Source: Albugo candida
Lineage: Eukaryota > Oomycota > Peronosporomycetes > Albuginales > Albuginaceae
Direction of reading: 5' to 3'
NCBI GenBank assembly: GCA_905220665.1
Contig: CAJNAR010000175.1
Location: 1-64,000, forward strand
DNA: 64,000 bases
Part shown: positions 8,022 to 20,729 of the stretch, in pieces
How positions within the stretch are numbered: position 1 is the stretch's first letter
Layout: each line of letters opens with the position of its first letter
Program-made: the position numbers and the translations under genes
Notes under the pieces: model-generated
What the model saw: only the letters and a program-made list of their open reading frames with translations
Database searches by the model: none
What the model was told of the DNA's origin: nothing

Positions 8022-10472
8022 TTTGTGCAGGCATATCGATGTGTTGACAGGTGTTTGAGCTTCTTTTTGGATTTCCTTATGACTCTGCCATATATACATC
8101 GCCATTTCTCGTTTTTTATATCTCCCATGCCCTATTTCCTCTCATCCCAGGCCAAAAACTGTGCATAGACATTCTTTTTTTAATACCTTGCCTGCCTTAT
8201 TTCCTTTTATTTCAGCAAAAAAAAACATTTCACAGCATACGACCTTTCAAACGGGGTGTTTCAAATCCCGCCGATCGTAGAAAAACATGCAAGAAGGTCA
8301 AACTTTCAGGCGTATCAGCACCATGGAGAAAAAAAGATATGCATAATTTGCTTGCAACAAAATGTTCCGCACTGCAAAAGCTATCGTTTGGTGCAAGAAT
8401 ATGGACAAAACTTTCCAATCCAGGTGTCTGATAGACTTTGAACTTGGTCAAAAGAGTGGTGGTTCTACAGGAGTTGCACCATAATTGGCTTGTGCTGTAT
8501 CGAGACGCTATTGCAGATCTTTTTTCATATCTAATCAATATCCAAAACGATGCCTTATCCAAGGTAACCTCCCAACGCATTTGAGCCCAACTTTTATCTA
8601 GGTATTCCGCACTTCATATGCCGATTCAAATAGAAAAAGAAATACTACACCGTGCGTGCGTTACAACGTATGACTGTATATTTTCACCTTAGAACTATTA
8701 ACATACATAATTTTTAGAAAAGAAATGCTCGTTAAGCTGTCAAAGAGAAAAGTGAAAAAATCTATTTCCTGTAAATGACCACTGAACTTGTAAAAAAGCA
8801 AAACTTTTCAAGAAGCGAATCAAAATCTTGCAATGCTACAGGCACCGCATCCTTAGACATAATCATATGACATAAATATTAGTGAGGTGCATATATGTTT
8901 GTTGCTGAATTAATAAAAGGGCAGAAACTATTACAAGGATGCATTATACCATTTATCTAGAGGGCATCCAATCGCGTGATGTTGCTCAAGTAGCGCTGCT
9001 CGCACCATGTCACAGATATTGTCACAATTGATAAATGCCTAGGCCTGTCGAATACGCATAGAGTTGCTTACGTAATCTATAAAGATCCCACACGTTTAGA
9101 GATGGAAGAACTGGATTATTACGGGATGGAACGAGTTCCTTTTCATCACGGGATTGCACGAGTTCGCTATCAGCAAGATATGACAAAATTTCGCAGTCAT
9201 CTGTGAAACCACAAGAACAAAGTAAGAAAATCACTCGACCGGTTACCTAAATGAGCAAAATACTGGATAAGATGGAGACTACGATTGGATTCTCTGCTAT
9301 CATCGGCGAAGAGCCGAAAGACAAGATTTCATCTTTTCTAAAGCATCGAAAGAAACAGATAGTTAATGGATTATGTTATACTACTTTCTTAACTGAGACA
9401 AGTCAAGCAATTCAACTAGACATCAGCTCTACGAACAACCTCTATCAGGTAATACGTACAGTTGTAACCAGACTGCGCGGTGACTGATTTCTTCGTACTC
9501 TAGAGACTTTCAAAGAACTGAAAAAGTCAGTAAAAGTTCCAGCTTTCTGTACATGTTTGTATCTTTGCACATTACAATGACTACTAATACACTTGAAATA
9601 ATTCCGTGCTTGCTTGTTGAATGAAAGTAGGGAATGTAAAAAAAAAATACCAGTTTGATGTTGTGTTATTTTCCAAATCGACACAGGTATCTACAACTGA
9701 GCTAAGCACTCATGCTTAATCCACGATTTATTGCCAGTTTGTTGAGCTGTAAGGATGCAAATTTATTATACACTGTAAAGGAAAAATATCTAATTTTCTA
9801 CTAAAGCCTGTCCTGAATCTAAGCCTGTAACCAAAATTCGAAATTTGTGTCCAAAAAAAACGCAGCGGCGTTTCTTTTGCGGCGACGCTACCCACCCCAA
9901 ACCTCACAGACCGCAACGCCCAACATGCCTTCCACGCCGTGACATCTTTTTTCTGATACCCTTTTATCACCCTCAACCCTAAACACCTCAGCAGAGTAAC
10001 ATCCACCCATCCGACCAACACCAAAACACCTCTCCTTCTTCTCACCCCTCCAGGTCTATGTCAATTTCCTTATAAGTATCCGCGTCGCCCTCCACGTCAA
10101 CAATTACACCCGAGGCTAGTACTTTTACTGCAATGCAACAATGAATTGACGACTCTGAAGAGAGCAATGAACTCTTCCGCGTAAACTTTAACGTCAGGCT
10201 CAAGTCTTACAGAGCTGCACAGACGCGTTCGGCAGAATACCTTGGCATCTGGCCAATCAATATTTCCACATTACAGGGATTTTTAAACGAACTTTGAGAA
10301 AAGGCATTGGGACCTTTTTTTGGCTTGGCGGTACTGAACAGCAACTCAAGTTGAACAATGCGTGAAGAGTTGCTCGAGCAAGCAGACATGGAGCAGTTGT
10401 TACATGTTAGACATAACAACAGGACCTATCAGGTTGAACGTCAGTGAAAAAGACTTGCTTTGAAAGCGGTAA
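8022..10472. other. No supported gene
   Basis: Only short overlapping frames occur here (for example 8230-8580 minus and 9251-9487 plus, 78 codons). None shows a recognisable motif or clear coding bias. A few bases after 10140 hold coding-like scraps on the plus strand that may belong to the remnant beginning at 10473. Confidence 0.5.
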
Positions 10473-11121
10473 TTGCTAAAGGTTAAATTTTTGCTTTCCA
10501 TAGATATAAGAAGCGCATCGCTCCATCTTTGGACGATCCCCAACGCCAGCCGGCAGCTTCACCTGTGCAAGTATGGATTGAATGTTGCAACAGCTACACA
10601 GTTTCCTTCATTCAGCGCCACTGTGTTAGCCCCACATCATACGGACAAGACTGGGAGCAGCTGCACAATCAGTTGTGACGGATGTTACGCATCACCTCTT
10701 GTCAAGGGTGGGGTACAATGTATGCGTCTTAGCATAGCAGTTGGCATATCCGGGCGTCGCAGATTTTCCGTGAACCGGTGCCGTTACAGGAAGCCGCAAT
10801 TAAGCGACCCCCGCCAATCAAAATCATCCATCTGTTTTGGCATTCGCCAGGGGATGGAGATGCTTTTGTACAATCTGCACAACAGAATAACTCGGTTGCA
10901 TTAGCAGCTCTTGATGAGTTCGGTGAGAAGTTAATGTGATCAAGTCCGTGATTACGGATTCTTTGTTGCGAATTGAGGCTCTAGAGCAGAGGATGGCCCG
11001 TCACCGTCGGATGATGGTGACATTCAACAATGCATTAACACCCGTTGAAACTGCCGAAAGTCAAGCAATTCTTCAAGACACCCCAAATCAAATAGATCTA
11101 GATCATGCAGAAAAAAAATGA
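10473..11121 (+). pseudogene. Unidentified decayed coding remnant
   Basis: Protein-like stretches appear in different plus-strand frames: RYKKRIAPSLDDPQRQ and CVSPTSYGQDWEQLHNQL (about 10500-10680), KIIHLFWHSPGDGDAF (about 10820-10870), then the coiled-coil-like IKSVITDSLLRIEALEQRMA (from 10936), which ends at 11121. The pieces read as one gene broken by frameshifts and stops. The family was not recognised. Confidence 0.35.
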
Positions 11122-11358
11122 GAACTGTGGTTTCTTATTCAAAGCCCAGTTCATAAAGATCAACTAGATTATTGTATCCTACACCACGCTTTAATCATCC
11201 TGGAAGTGGATATCCCTATTTACGGAAGAGATTGTGCATGTTGTAGTTTCTATATGGTTCAAGCATTGAGGAAATTGCCGTCGGTATATCTCGTGCCCCT
11301 GACTGAGCGTTCTGTGTAATTGTGCTGCATGCTTTTCTTAATCAATCCAAACATCACC

Positions 11359-11945
11359 TCAATGTATTGTAGAAAGGACAATACGCAGGCAAACATAAGG
11401 GTCTAATCCCATGCAGCCGCAGGTAATTAGGGAAGCTTGGGTGGCAATGAATCCGCGAGCCGTCAGGAACTTAGACAGAGTGCTTTTCTGGATGGTTGTG
11501 TACCTTGCCTGACTAAGGGCAAAGTTACGGCAGCAGTCCATGAACCTGCTCCGGTCAAATGTTCCCTCAGCCATGAAGGTATCCGAAAAACCATCACACC
11601 CGATGCCGCAGTGCAAGGATGTCCTTAGCATTCTGAGGAATTCGACTCGATAGAGCAGCTTTTGCCTCTACATGGTAATCAAAGCGTTAAATGTTGGAAC
11701 AAAAGATCACGAGATGAAATACCCGCTATGATTACCTTCAAGGCATACCCTCGCTTTCTCAACATTCCGTGATTTTCAAATGCTCCTTCGTCCAAAAACG
11801 TCAAGGTAAAAATGCGTTCAATCAACAGAATTGATCTCACATTCGAAGCGCATGATATTGGATTGTTTAATACTGATTTCGCGGCGTTCCAGAACCTATC
11901 ATGGACTTTTAGCTTTGCATAATACCACATCAAGATTGACACCAA
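11359..11945 (-). pseudogene. Unidentified decayed coding remnant
   Basis: Two consecutive minus-strand frames look protein-like: 11945-11679 (beginning MVSILMWYYAKLKVHDRFW) and 11631-11359 (Cys-rich, with DCCRNFALSQARY). The first resembles helical-repeat proteins (FAST/OPR-like 'WYYAKLKVHD' spacing), but this is only an impression. They would need at least one frame change to be a single gene. Confidence 0.25.
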
Positions 11946-12856
11946 ATCAGCATTTCCCGTTATGTAACTTAAAGACTGACTTCATATGTGATGTTGAACT
12001 CTCGAAGAATTCGCCAAATCGTCTAGCACCTGATGTCTGTGTTCCACTTTACTTCGAATGAGTGCTTGTTCTCGTTCTAGTATGAAAGTGGGCTGCTGAT
12101 TATATAACAACAGAACCATTCGCGCTTTTTCGCGTTATACTTTTGGTTTGGAACTTCTGTCAATTGACGTGCAACAGAGCCAGTCTTCTCGTATGCCTCG
12201 ATCCAGGCGTTGATGGTAGACGGGGCTTTTCGGTAGACGGTAACAACCCTAGTCTTTGTAAATCCCAGGAATTACTAGGCATACAGAGCGTGTACCTTCG
12301 TGTTTTCCGAAGCTTGCTGACGTTCAATGGTGGATAGAAGCATACAGAATAAGCGCGTTCTCTTAATCTCTGGCAGAGATGCTGAGATGTGTCGCGGTGT
12401 GTAACGGTCGCGTAGCAAAGAAGGCGGTGAGGGGAGGCGGGTAAAGAGGGTGACAATTGCCAAAATAAAACGCAAAAAAAACGCAGAATTTGGATGTTCC
12501 TTGAAGTTGACAGTAAAAAAAAAATCAAATTTTAATTAGATATCAAATGAGCGCTATTATCATTAGTGTACCGTATTTCTTCGTATTGAAATCTATTCTT
12601 TCAAACTTCGGGCCTGTATATCTGGCTTTTGATACCCTTGAAAAGAGACAACACTCTCTTTAACCATCCCCCGAAAGCTGAGACTCATTTCTAGGCAGCT
12701 TGAGATCGATATCCACTTTCTCACCAAGCACAGGTAGCCAAATGGCGTCCTACATGCTTTTGGCTTTTTAAATCTGAAGCTATGTTATTTACCTTCTAGG
12801 ATATTCATGAAGTCTTGGGGTAGTGTCTCCCTTTAAACGTACCATTCATATTCGTC

Positions 12857-13045
12857 ATGATTTTAAGATCCTACATTACGATGTTCAGCGCTGCACTCCT
12901 TGTAATGTATCAATGCCTGGCATCAAGAACGTTATGTAGGCATTGTTCTCCAAAGCTTTCAGAGTTATCACATCATATTTCGAGAAAAGATTTTCACGCT
13001 TGCGTTATGATCGAAACAGGCACTCACTGGCATCTTGGACACTGA
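12857..13045 (+). CDS. Small secreted CxxC peptide (CCG-like remnant?)
   Basis: The 62-codon frame starts at ATG 12857. Residues 1-23 look like a signal peptide, with a hydrophobic core (MFSAALLVMYQCLAS), followed directly by RTLCRHC, a CxxC pair, and a short polar tail. The layout (signal peptide, short spacer, CxxC) matches the start of the intact CCG protein at 14759. The Gly of CX2CX5G is missing and there are no further modules. It could be a truncated paralogue, an independent small secreted protein or a chance frame. Confidence 0.3.
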   Translation: MILRSYITMFSAALLVMYQCLASRTLCRHCSPKLSELSHHISRKDFHACVMIETGTHWHLGH

Positions 13046-14758
13046 TTCTCCTTCTCTCCTTCCCCAATATCTTCTTAATCTGTTCGTAAACTGGTAAGAA
13101 ACAATATATTCACTCTTGTCCCTTTGGTTTTCTCGCCTTTTACGCATGAAAGTATGTCGTTATCAACTAAGTTGGACTCCACCGTCACCCGAGAATTAAC
13201 CAATCTTCACTCTCAGTGCGGACAGGCATGTGTAATGTGATTATTTTTTTCAGCAGCCGTGATCTGGATAGTCTACTGACCCTTTCTCTTTGCTGACCTG
13301 CTAATTCCAAGTGATCAAGTTTCGCTGTTGGTCCAAGGCTTATTCAGAAACTTCCGTCAATTTTGTACGACTCTGATGATGAAGGAAAAGAGTTTCAAGC
13401 TTCAATTTCACAAAGCATTACGATTCTGTTTGTTCCTATGGTACAATTCAATATTTATTCAAAACTTAGCGTTTTAGCACTGTCATCATATCTATAAAAT
13501 GGGGATTCTAACGATCGCAAACGTCTGGTGAATTCTGTTTTAGCGTATTGGTTAGAAGCATCCTGCCTGACAGCCTTAGTCATGCATTATCTTATAAACG
13601 ACTTCCGAGTAGGTCTTCAAGCTTGTGATTTACCTAATAGACACCTTTAGGGATTGATGTTGCGAGGCACGTATCGTTCTTCCTAAAACGAGTTACGATC
13701 CGGTTGGTGAATTTAACTATAACAAATTATCATTATGTGCGGGAAATTCGGTGCGATCGGCGCGAGGTCATGATGTGTTGCCTGAAGGTAGCACCTTCAG
13801 GCAACATACATACGTGTCGGAAAGATCGTCCGACGCGTTGGTACTGTATAGGACAAAAATGTAATGGAAGAGTATGGGTAAGCTCTGAAATGACATTTGG
13901 GGATGAAGTAACCGTCATATTTCACGTGTATAATACATGAGGACGACTTGAATCCTTGGATTATGTGCTTGATGACGAAAAATAATATGCGGCTCGCTTT
14001 AGAATTCGCGCGAACACGAAATGCCGTTGAATATCACCATCGCAAATTAAGAAGAATGATATATACGCAAACTCATGTGGTTGGTGTTGAGATCTCGATA
14101 TATATAGGTGTATAGGTGTAAACAGCTTAAGAGCTGCGAGTTGCTAGGATTGCTTTAAGAGCTACGGATGCAACAGATTTTCCTCTATCTTGCTAGTAAG
14201 AAGAAAGCACATATTTTATTCATTGTTCATGTTCGTCAAGTCCGATCAGGTCTTATCCGTATCTTCGATTGCAGGTATTAAATGTATCTGCCTATTCCCT
14301 GGTAAGAAAGCTTTCTTATGCGATTGTGTATCGGTGGAACGGCGCATCCACCCCTTTAGCACGCATCTTTTTTGCTGGGTCGTATCTCGGTCGTATGTCG
14401 GTCGTATCTCGTTCAATTGTTTCCAGAACGATTCTGCTTGGTTAATATTACAAAATTTGATGATCTTTTGCCAGAGCACAAAATACTGCGTTTTATTTGA
14501 GATCGGCACAATCGAGTGCCACTTTCCATCTTTTGATTTCATTGGTTGATATAGATTACTCACGGAACAACAAACGATCAGTAGTGTTTCTTTTTTTCGC
14601 ACGTAGAAAATTCAGAATGGGAGTGATCAACAATTGCTTCAGAAAAGATTTTTACGGCACAGTACTTCTTTCTACGAAGTGACTGGTCTTAATGGGATCA
14701 CTAAGAAATTCTCCTACCGAAAGATTGAATTACTCACTCACTATCAAATTGCCTTATC
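13046..14758. other. No supported gene
   Basis: AT-rich spacer. Frames at 14190-14549 (plus) and 14246-14602 (minus) overlap each other antisense and neither has a recognisable motif. The last 60 bases before 14759 contain CT/CA-rich runs (ACTCACTCACTATCAAATTG), where oomycete core promoters usually lie, but no good Inr/FPR match. Confidence 0.45.
13776..13806. repeat. Perfect 14-bp inverted repeat, 3-base loop
   Basis: TGTTGCCTGAAGGT (13776-13789) is followed by AGC and its exact reverse complement (13793-13806). It sits in otherwise featureless DNA, with no T-run to suggest a terminator. Confidence 0.85.
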
Positions 14759-16435
14759 ATGGTGCATCCTTTTTGGCTTCTTTTTATTGTTGTGTGGCTT
14801 CTAAACATGGTTTCTGATGCCAAGGATTCTGTTATAATCACCGCAACATTTTCTCCCAAACGTAATCTAGGCGAGTGTCAATTCTGCCTGACAAACATTG
14901 CCGGAGTGGATCGTCTTTCGCTTGCATCTATCACTGCAAACTACTCCAACCCATCGTCGACCATAGCAATATTTAAAGCCTTTGGTTGGGATTCTTCTTT
15001 TCTAAGAGCAGGAATTGACTGCCAGGGTAAGTCTTATTGCGGCTTCGTCACAATGACAGGTCTTGGGCATGCGGATATCACGCCATCTTCCTGGAATAAG
15101 AATGGTCGCGCAAAACGAAAGTCGGTACCACTGTGCGTTCTCACAGATGTGCAAACGACTTCTGAATGCGGCATCTGTCTTAAAATGGCAAGCGGCTCTA
15201 ATATGATACAAAAATTTCATCTGGTAACAAATGATGGAAGGAAATACTATTTGCATGTTCTATACACAATGCATAGCAACATCTTTGATCCGTGTTCATC
15301 CTCGGGTATGTGTAGCGGACTCAAATATGAATTTGGTGATGGTACTTGTGTAAATCTTGTAAACAAATTATCCAAGTATAATTTTTATTCAGTCGAGGTT
15401 GATCCTCTAGGTAATCCCAATCCAGATCAGGCTAATATGCTTAACGCGATCAGAGCGATTTATGAGACCACACTATTCACGTCATCATGCTATAAGACTT
15501 CCGCAGCCCTCGGCCGAAGGAAAGAATGCGTTCGTTGCATGGCTCTGTACTCGGAAGGGATGGCAGTACTGCTCAGTGATACCACCACCGCGCATGTAGC
15601 TGACCAACACAATATAGAAACTGAGCAAATCGTTTTCCTTATATCAAATGGTTCTCGACGCTTTATCAAACATTGTCAACAGCTTTGCGGATCGATAGAT
15701 ACGGAAACAAAAGGATTATGTTTGGATGCCTCTAAGACCAGCATTAGCTATTCACCGACCCTCGGTAAGATTTACTACAATATGGCAGTAAGAGATCCTT
15801 GGAACAATCAAATACTTCGAGATAAATTGCCTCTATCACAGCCTTCAAATTGCATGTGGGTAGAACACGAATTGAGCTATGACGAAATGTGTCAGACTTG
15901 CTTGGAAGGTAAAGCTGGATTTTCTGTAAAGAGGTTGTCACAGATTGATTTTTTGGTTTCATCGGTTGATAACATCCCAACGTACAGCATCTCTGGATGC
16001 ATATCTTCCATTTCTTTGGCGGGTCAAAAGCGTTGCAAAAGAATGATCAGTGTTCCGAATCAATTTTGTAACTTGTACAACTTACAATCTCCTGAGCTTG
16101 ATGGTGGTTCGATCCCGGGATCATCTCAAAACGACGCATTTCGTATTACCACAATAGGACGGCCAGAAAAGTCAGATTCGAAATGCTTTATTTGTCTCAC
16201 GTTATGGCTGGATATTTTGATCACAGATTTAAAATATTTCTTGATGGTAGGGGCTCCAAAAAGCCCTGATTGTTTTGAAGAGTGTGGATATATAAAAATG
16301 GCTCAATGGCAGGCGTTGGATGTTTCTTTGATTCGACCGATGTCACCGAATTCAATCAAAGCAAGGTTTGGTATCATGGAGAGATACTCGTTTCCCTATG
16401 AATTGATCCTTTCAGATGCAAATATTCTCGAATAG
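14759..16435 (+). CDS. Secreted CCG-family candidate effector, 558 aa, intact
   Basis: ATG at 14759 opens a strong signal peptide (WLLFIVVWLLNMVSDA, cleavage near residue 21). The rest is an extracellular-looking protein with five CxxC anchors at residues 40/43, 137/140, 257/260, 378/381 and 476/479, spaced 97-121 residues apart. Modules 1, 2 and 4 fit CX2CX5G exactly (ECQFCLTNIAG, ECGICLKMASG, MCQTCLEGKAG). Module 3 has six spacer residues, and module 5 lacks the Gly. Each module also carries later Cys pairs. CX2CX5G is the signature of the CCG class of Albugo candidate effectors. No RXLR or transmembrane segment was seen. The frame is intact, unlike two relatives in this window. Confidence 0.8.
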   Translation: MVHPFWLLFIVVWLLNMVSDAKDSVIITATFSPKRNLGECQFCLTNIAGVDRLSLASITANYSNPSSTIAIFKAFGWDSSFLRAGIDCQGKSYCGFVTMTGLGHADITPSSWNKNGRAKRKSVPLCVLTDVQTTSECGICLKMASGSNMIQKFHLVTNDGRKYYLHVLYTMHSNIFDPCSSSGMCSGLKYEFGDGTCVNLVNKLSKYNFYSVEVDPLGNPNPDQANMLNAIRAIYETTLFTSSCYKTSAALGRRKECVRCMALYSEGMAVLLSDTTTAHVADQHNIETEQIVFLISNGSRRFIKHCQQLCGSIDTETKGLCLDASKTSISYSPTLGKIYYNMAVRDPWNNQILRDKLPLSQPSNCMWVEHELSYDEMCQTCLEGKAGFSVKRLSQIDFLVSSVDNIPTYSISGCISSISLAGQKRCKRMISVPNQFCNLYNLQSPELDGGSIPGSSQNDAFRITTIGRPEKSDSKCFICLTLWLDILITDLKYFLMVGAPKSPDCFEECGYIKMAQWQALDVSLIRPMSPNSIKARFGIMERYSFPYELILSDANILE

Positions 16436-18948
16436 GCGTATACGCATTTGAAGACCGCTCTATCAGCTACGGTTCCATTAGGTTCTATATAGTATTCTAT
16501 CGCTAACGAGCACAACTTGGAAAAACTTTTTACCATCTTGCAAGATCTATCACTTGCACAACAGAGAGATGTTTATAGTGATATTTTTGTTTGCATACCA
16601 TGTGTGACATACAACAAAACCAAAAATCAATATGGCAAGCAATCTTCTGTTTCCATCGAGTCTGCTCACGATCTTTCGCATCTACCAATCCCACTTGGAA
16701 GCTTCGTCCATTAGTCAACAGCAGGTACCCGCTGTCTCAAGCGGGTCGCACCGTATCCAATTCCATTTCGTTTGCTCGTATCAAGAGCTTCTTTTATCGG
16801 TTTTGGCGCACGGTTTGAATCACTTCTTAACAAGAGCGACTTAAATGTTTTGGTAACATCTCAGATCCGTTCCATTCTGAAAAGTACTCATTTTTTTGCT
16901 CATTATTTTCATTTATTGTTAGAGTGGCTGCTATCTTGTATATATCTTCACAGCGATAATTGTTCCAAACCCATTTTCAAATGTCTTAATGACCCTCAGC
17001 GTAGTATAATAAAAAAAAAACTCTACTTGTAGCAAACGCACTCTTCCACATCCCAGAGAGCTGATTTTGCATTCATGACACGCTGCATGATTATTATCTT
17101 AGAAGCTGTCACTGAGAAATGGCCAGATAGCGTTAAAACATAGTAAGGTCGTGAGAATTTCTATAGAGAGATCAACGCAGTAAGTATCAGTGCTCAAATT
17201 AACTTAAAATGATTAGTCAGCAATGTGCAGTCCGGAGCTTAAAATGTCTGTTTTATAACGCGCTGACTGGATGACATCCATATCTTGACATCCGGTAAGG
17301 TCAGCGTGAATATCTTATCTTCTCTATCGACCTCAGTCTCTTTTTAGTGTGTTTTACAAGTTCTCCAATTGAAATCTCCTAGTCAAGAAGAGTACAACTA
17401 GACGGAAGCTTCGGTGTGCAGCATTCAGCAATTCATTTATACATTTCATGAGTTTTGAAAGACATGAAGTTGACGCGTGGCTGGAAGGACTAACAAGTAA
17501 CTCTTTATCACCAGTATCGAGCTTACTTATGTCGAGATGTCGTTAACATCGCCAAATTTGCTGATGTAGTGACCATGCGTGTGTACTGAATGGATCGGTC
17601 AGCCGTCAATAACCACGTACGTAGCATGCTATCTACGCACTCAACCAAGTAAAGACGATTTGACCGAATGAAACTTTTTGGAACGGCATTCTCATTATAA
17701 TTGCCTGAGGGATGGTGAGTCCACCTTTAATCATCTGGACAACATTGTCGCCGTCATATACCCAGACGACATTCATGCCATGCTGAAATGTGGCAGTGGG
17801 CAGCCTAACCCGGACGATATTGATACCAGAACTCTGAGGTGAAGCACGAGAATCTTCGTCAATTTCGTCTACGGTGGGTGTATCTTGTACAACTACGCTC
17901 ACAATAGTGCAGATCTTCTATATAAACTTCATCAATATCAGTCATTGACCAAGGCTCCATTCACAGCTCGTTTTATGTTGCGACGGCCATATGTATGCGC
18001 TATCAGCATTGAATGCTTCAATTCGATATTTGAAATATAAGAGCACCTCCTTGAAGCGGAAAGTATATACTCTAAACCTTATGGAAGAAAATTTGCGTTG
18101 TTGTCTTTCATTTGAATGAACTAACCTTCTCGAGACTCTCATCCTCCGATTCATATTTTGTTTTCTGTATTCCATCAATCCTCTCATTCACATTCTCTTT
18201 GATTTCTTAAAAAACACGATCACTTGTTTGATTTGATCACAAGCAGAATTTCTCACGTGCTCTTCCAGCGAATGCGCGCTCATTGGGTTCGCATTTGACA
18301 AGTCAGAGATCGATACTTAGTCGCTTTAGGAATGACGCCCTAGAATGAGGTTTGGCATACCATTGCGATGTTTCCTCCCCAATAATTCAATTTTTTGCTT
18401 CGTCGACGTCTCACGCGAAGCCGTTGCCAATTTTTGAAAAGGTGTATGAGTGGTTTTCATTTGCAAAGAATGCTCTAAATCGTCTGGCTTGAATGTGTGC
18501 CTTAAAATAGTCCGTAGCTGCTTGAACTTCAGATTAACACCTTCTTTTCACTATCACCATTGCAGTCCTACTGTTGTGTGTTTCTTCTACGACCGACAAA
18601 ACAAGTCTCAAGAATAACATGCACAGGTGAAAGGAAACGAAATGCATATTGCAATAGAAAAAGAGATTCTCAATTTCTTGTCTCTTCTAGAGTTTCGACT
18701 ATCAATCTAAGTAATCATACAAGATGTTGGCTTTACTTGTTCAAATCACAACCAGTAGTCAATCTGATGAAAAATTCTGTGCTCTCACGCTTCCGATTCC
18801 GTTTTTCTCAACGTGTTTGCCACATATTCTACCTGTACCTGCCGAAGGTACCGATTGTATGGAAACTGCGGACCGTATCTCACCATACCTATGCATGTCT
18901 CACAGCTTGGAAAAGACTCGGAAGGGACCATCCATACATATCGCTTTA
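16436..18948. other. Mostly featureless; weak minus-strand coding remnant
   Basis: No gene can be supported. Minus-strand frames at 18187-17942 (Arg-rich) and 17902-17633 (90 codons with GINIVRVRLPTATFQHG) look mildly protein-like, but no family is recognised. The plus-strand frames at 16517-16844 overlap in all phases and look random. Confidence 0.4.
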
Positions 18949-20371
18949 TCACAGATATGAGCACAACTTGCGCTTGCGCGTCAGACAGATAAAGCATTCA
19001 TAAAATGCTTTTTCTGTCCCCGCGGCATCCCACTTCACCACCATGACCTTCGCAAAATTCATTATATTCGGTTCACTTGTACCGCCGACTGATGAGCCTG
19101 GTCTATCTCCTTCCAAATCCTGATTCAAATCGAAACCGGTCGTTATACCACCTCGTTCATTATGGCACATGAGATCGGGCATAAGTTGAACATCTTTGCA
19201 GGCTGGAGTCTCAAAAAAACATTTCAACTTGTCAGCAGCTGCTGGGTCTGTCTGGAGTAAGATCAAATAGGTAAGTTGCGAAATTTTTCAATTTTCTGCG
19301 CCTTGAAAACATTCAAGACAATTTGGTCCTTCCACAGATGATGAGTGCTCTACTATAAAACAGCTAAGACCAAGGTGCGATATGTAATTTTTATGTTGTG
19401 CCGCAGCTATTCGTTCCATCCAGGTGAAAACATTATTCGGAAACGACGAAATCGTTACATAAAAGGTTTCTGACATGCAATCGGATACGGTAATGACGGT
19501 ACCACACGAAACGGAGCATATCTTCAAGTCCACGATTTCGTTTGTATATAAAGACACAATAAAAATAAAATTTCCTACTGGCCTCAAATTCTTTGACCTT
19601 GTCCAACACAACCATGCCTTTAAAGGCGCTAGACAAGCAACTCCAGCATAGTCTACCATGAGTAGGTGTAAGTGCTCGAGTCGTCGACAGGCAGCTGGGT
19701 GTCAATGTCAAAAACTCAAGTTTTTCAGCAAAAACATCCTGACCTTATACCTTATCTGATAGCGTAGCGGTTGTGCCAGAGCAGACACTTGGCTTTACAC
19801 ACGCGTTTTTGACTGTATGAGAATCCGAAGAACGTATTACATAGAGAACACTCCGCTTGACATGATCTATAACATATCTTTCCATGCTCCCGGATTCGCT
19901 CTTTGAAAGTATACATGCTTCACATAAAAAAGAAAACGATAAATTGTGTCTATACGCGCATAATTGCTTGCCTTCTTTTCTTTTCCTTTTTGCGAATGAC
20001 TGATCAGCTTGATTGACGTGAAGTGGAAAGTAATTTTGATTTGTCGGTGGTAAACCACCCGTGATTGCCCAGTATCGCTGCTCGCTGCCGTACTATCTCC
20101 CAGCTCGTGTTTTTCTTGCGACGGTTGGAAATGCCCCGGTGATGCCTTCGATAGCAATCATTTCCAGGTCCGATACAATTGTCGGGCTCACAGAAAGCTT
20201 TGCACCGAAGCACTTGATCAGTTTTGCTCGAAGATAATTTGGCATCCCCACAACCCAGTACTCTATACTGCTGCCTCGTTGTCTTTCGATTTCGTTTACT
20301 TCTTCTACGTGAATAGCTCCTGCGCGCTCCAACAAGCACTTTTGACATGTTTCATGTACTACAGTTGGCAC
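18949..20371 (-). pseudogene. Decayed CCG-family gene
   Basis: Reading the minus strand from 20371, TCQKCLLERAG is an exact CX2CX5G motif followed by a module like those of the gene at 14759. Further CxxC anchors appear downstream in other frames: NCLECFQGAEN (about 19320) and ECFICLTRKR (about 18985). At least three modules are therefore present but separated by many stops and frame changes. It lies about 2.5 kb from the intact CCG gene in the opposite orientation, as expected of a family that grows by local duplication and loses copies by decay. The 5' end with a signal peptide was not found. Confidence 0.6.
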
Positions 20372-20729
20372 ACTCCGTCCAATCTCTCAGCACAACACCC
20401 AAAATGCCAAAAGACTACGAGGATACTGCGGAACAAATTCGCTCTCATCCTGGTATCGAGCAATGAAATGTGGAAGGTCTTGCCACCTTAGGTACTTTAA
20501 TATTCAATAGAGCTCGTACCGCTTTTTTTGGTTCTTAGTATCACACTGTCAATCTACGGTTCATCAGCGCATACGCTTGCAGCTTTAAGATGAAAAATGC
20601 ATGCGCGTGAATGCCAACCGTTGATACCGGAAACAACACAACGCCCTGCAATTATTAATTTCGAAACGAATATTCATCACATTTTACGAACTCATAAATC
20701 ATCTTTTCGATCCGACACGTTGCAATGCT

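Noticed and set aside
13555..13605. tRNA-like A-box (TTGGTTAGAAGC)
   Set aside because: No B-box, acceptor stem or anticodon arm follows; not a tRNA.
14246..14602. 118-codon minus-strand frame before the CCG gene
   Set aside because: Fully overlapped antisense by a similar plus-strand frame, no motif on either strand, no reason to prefer one.
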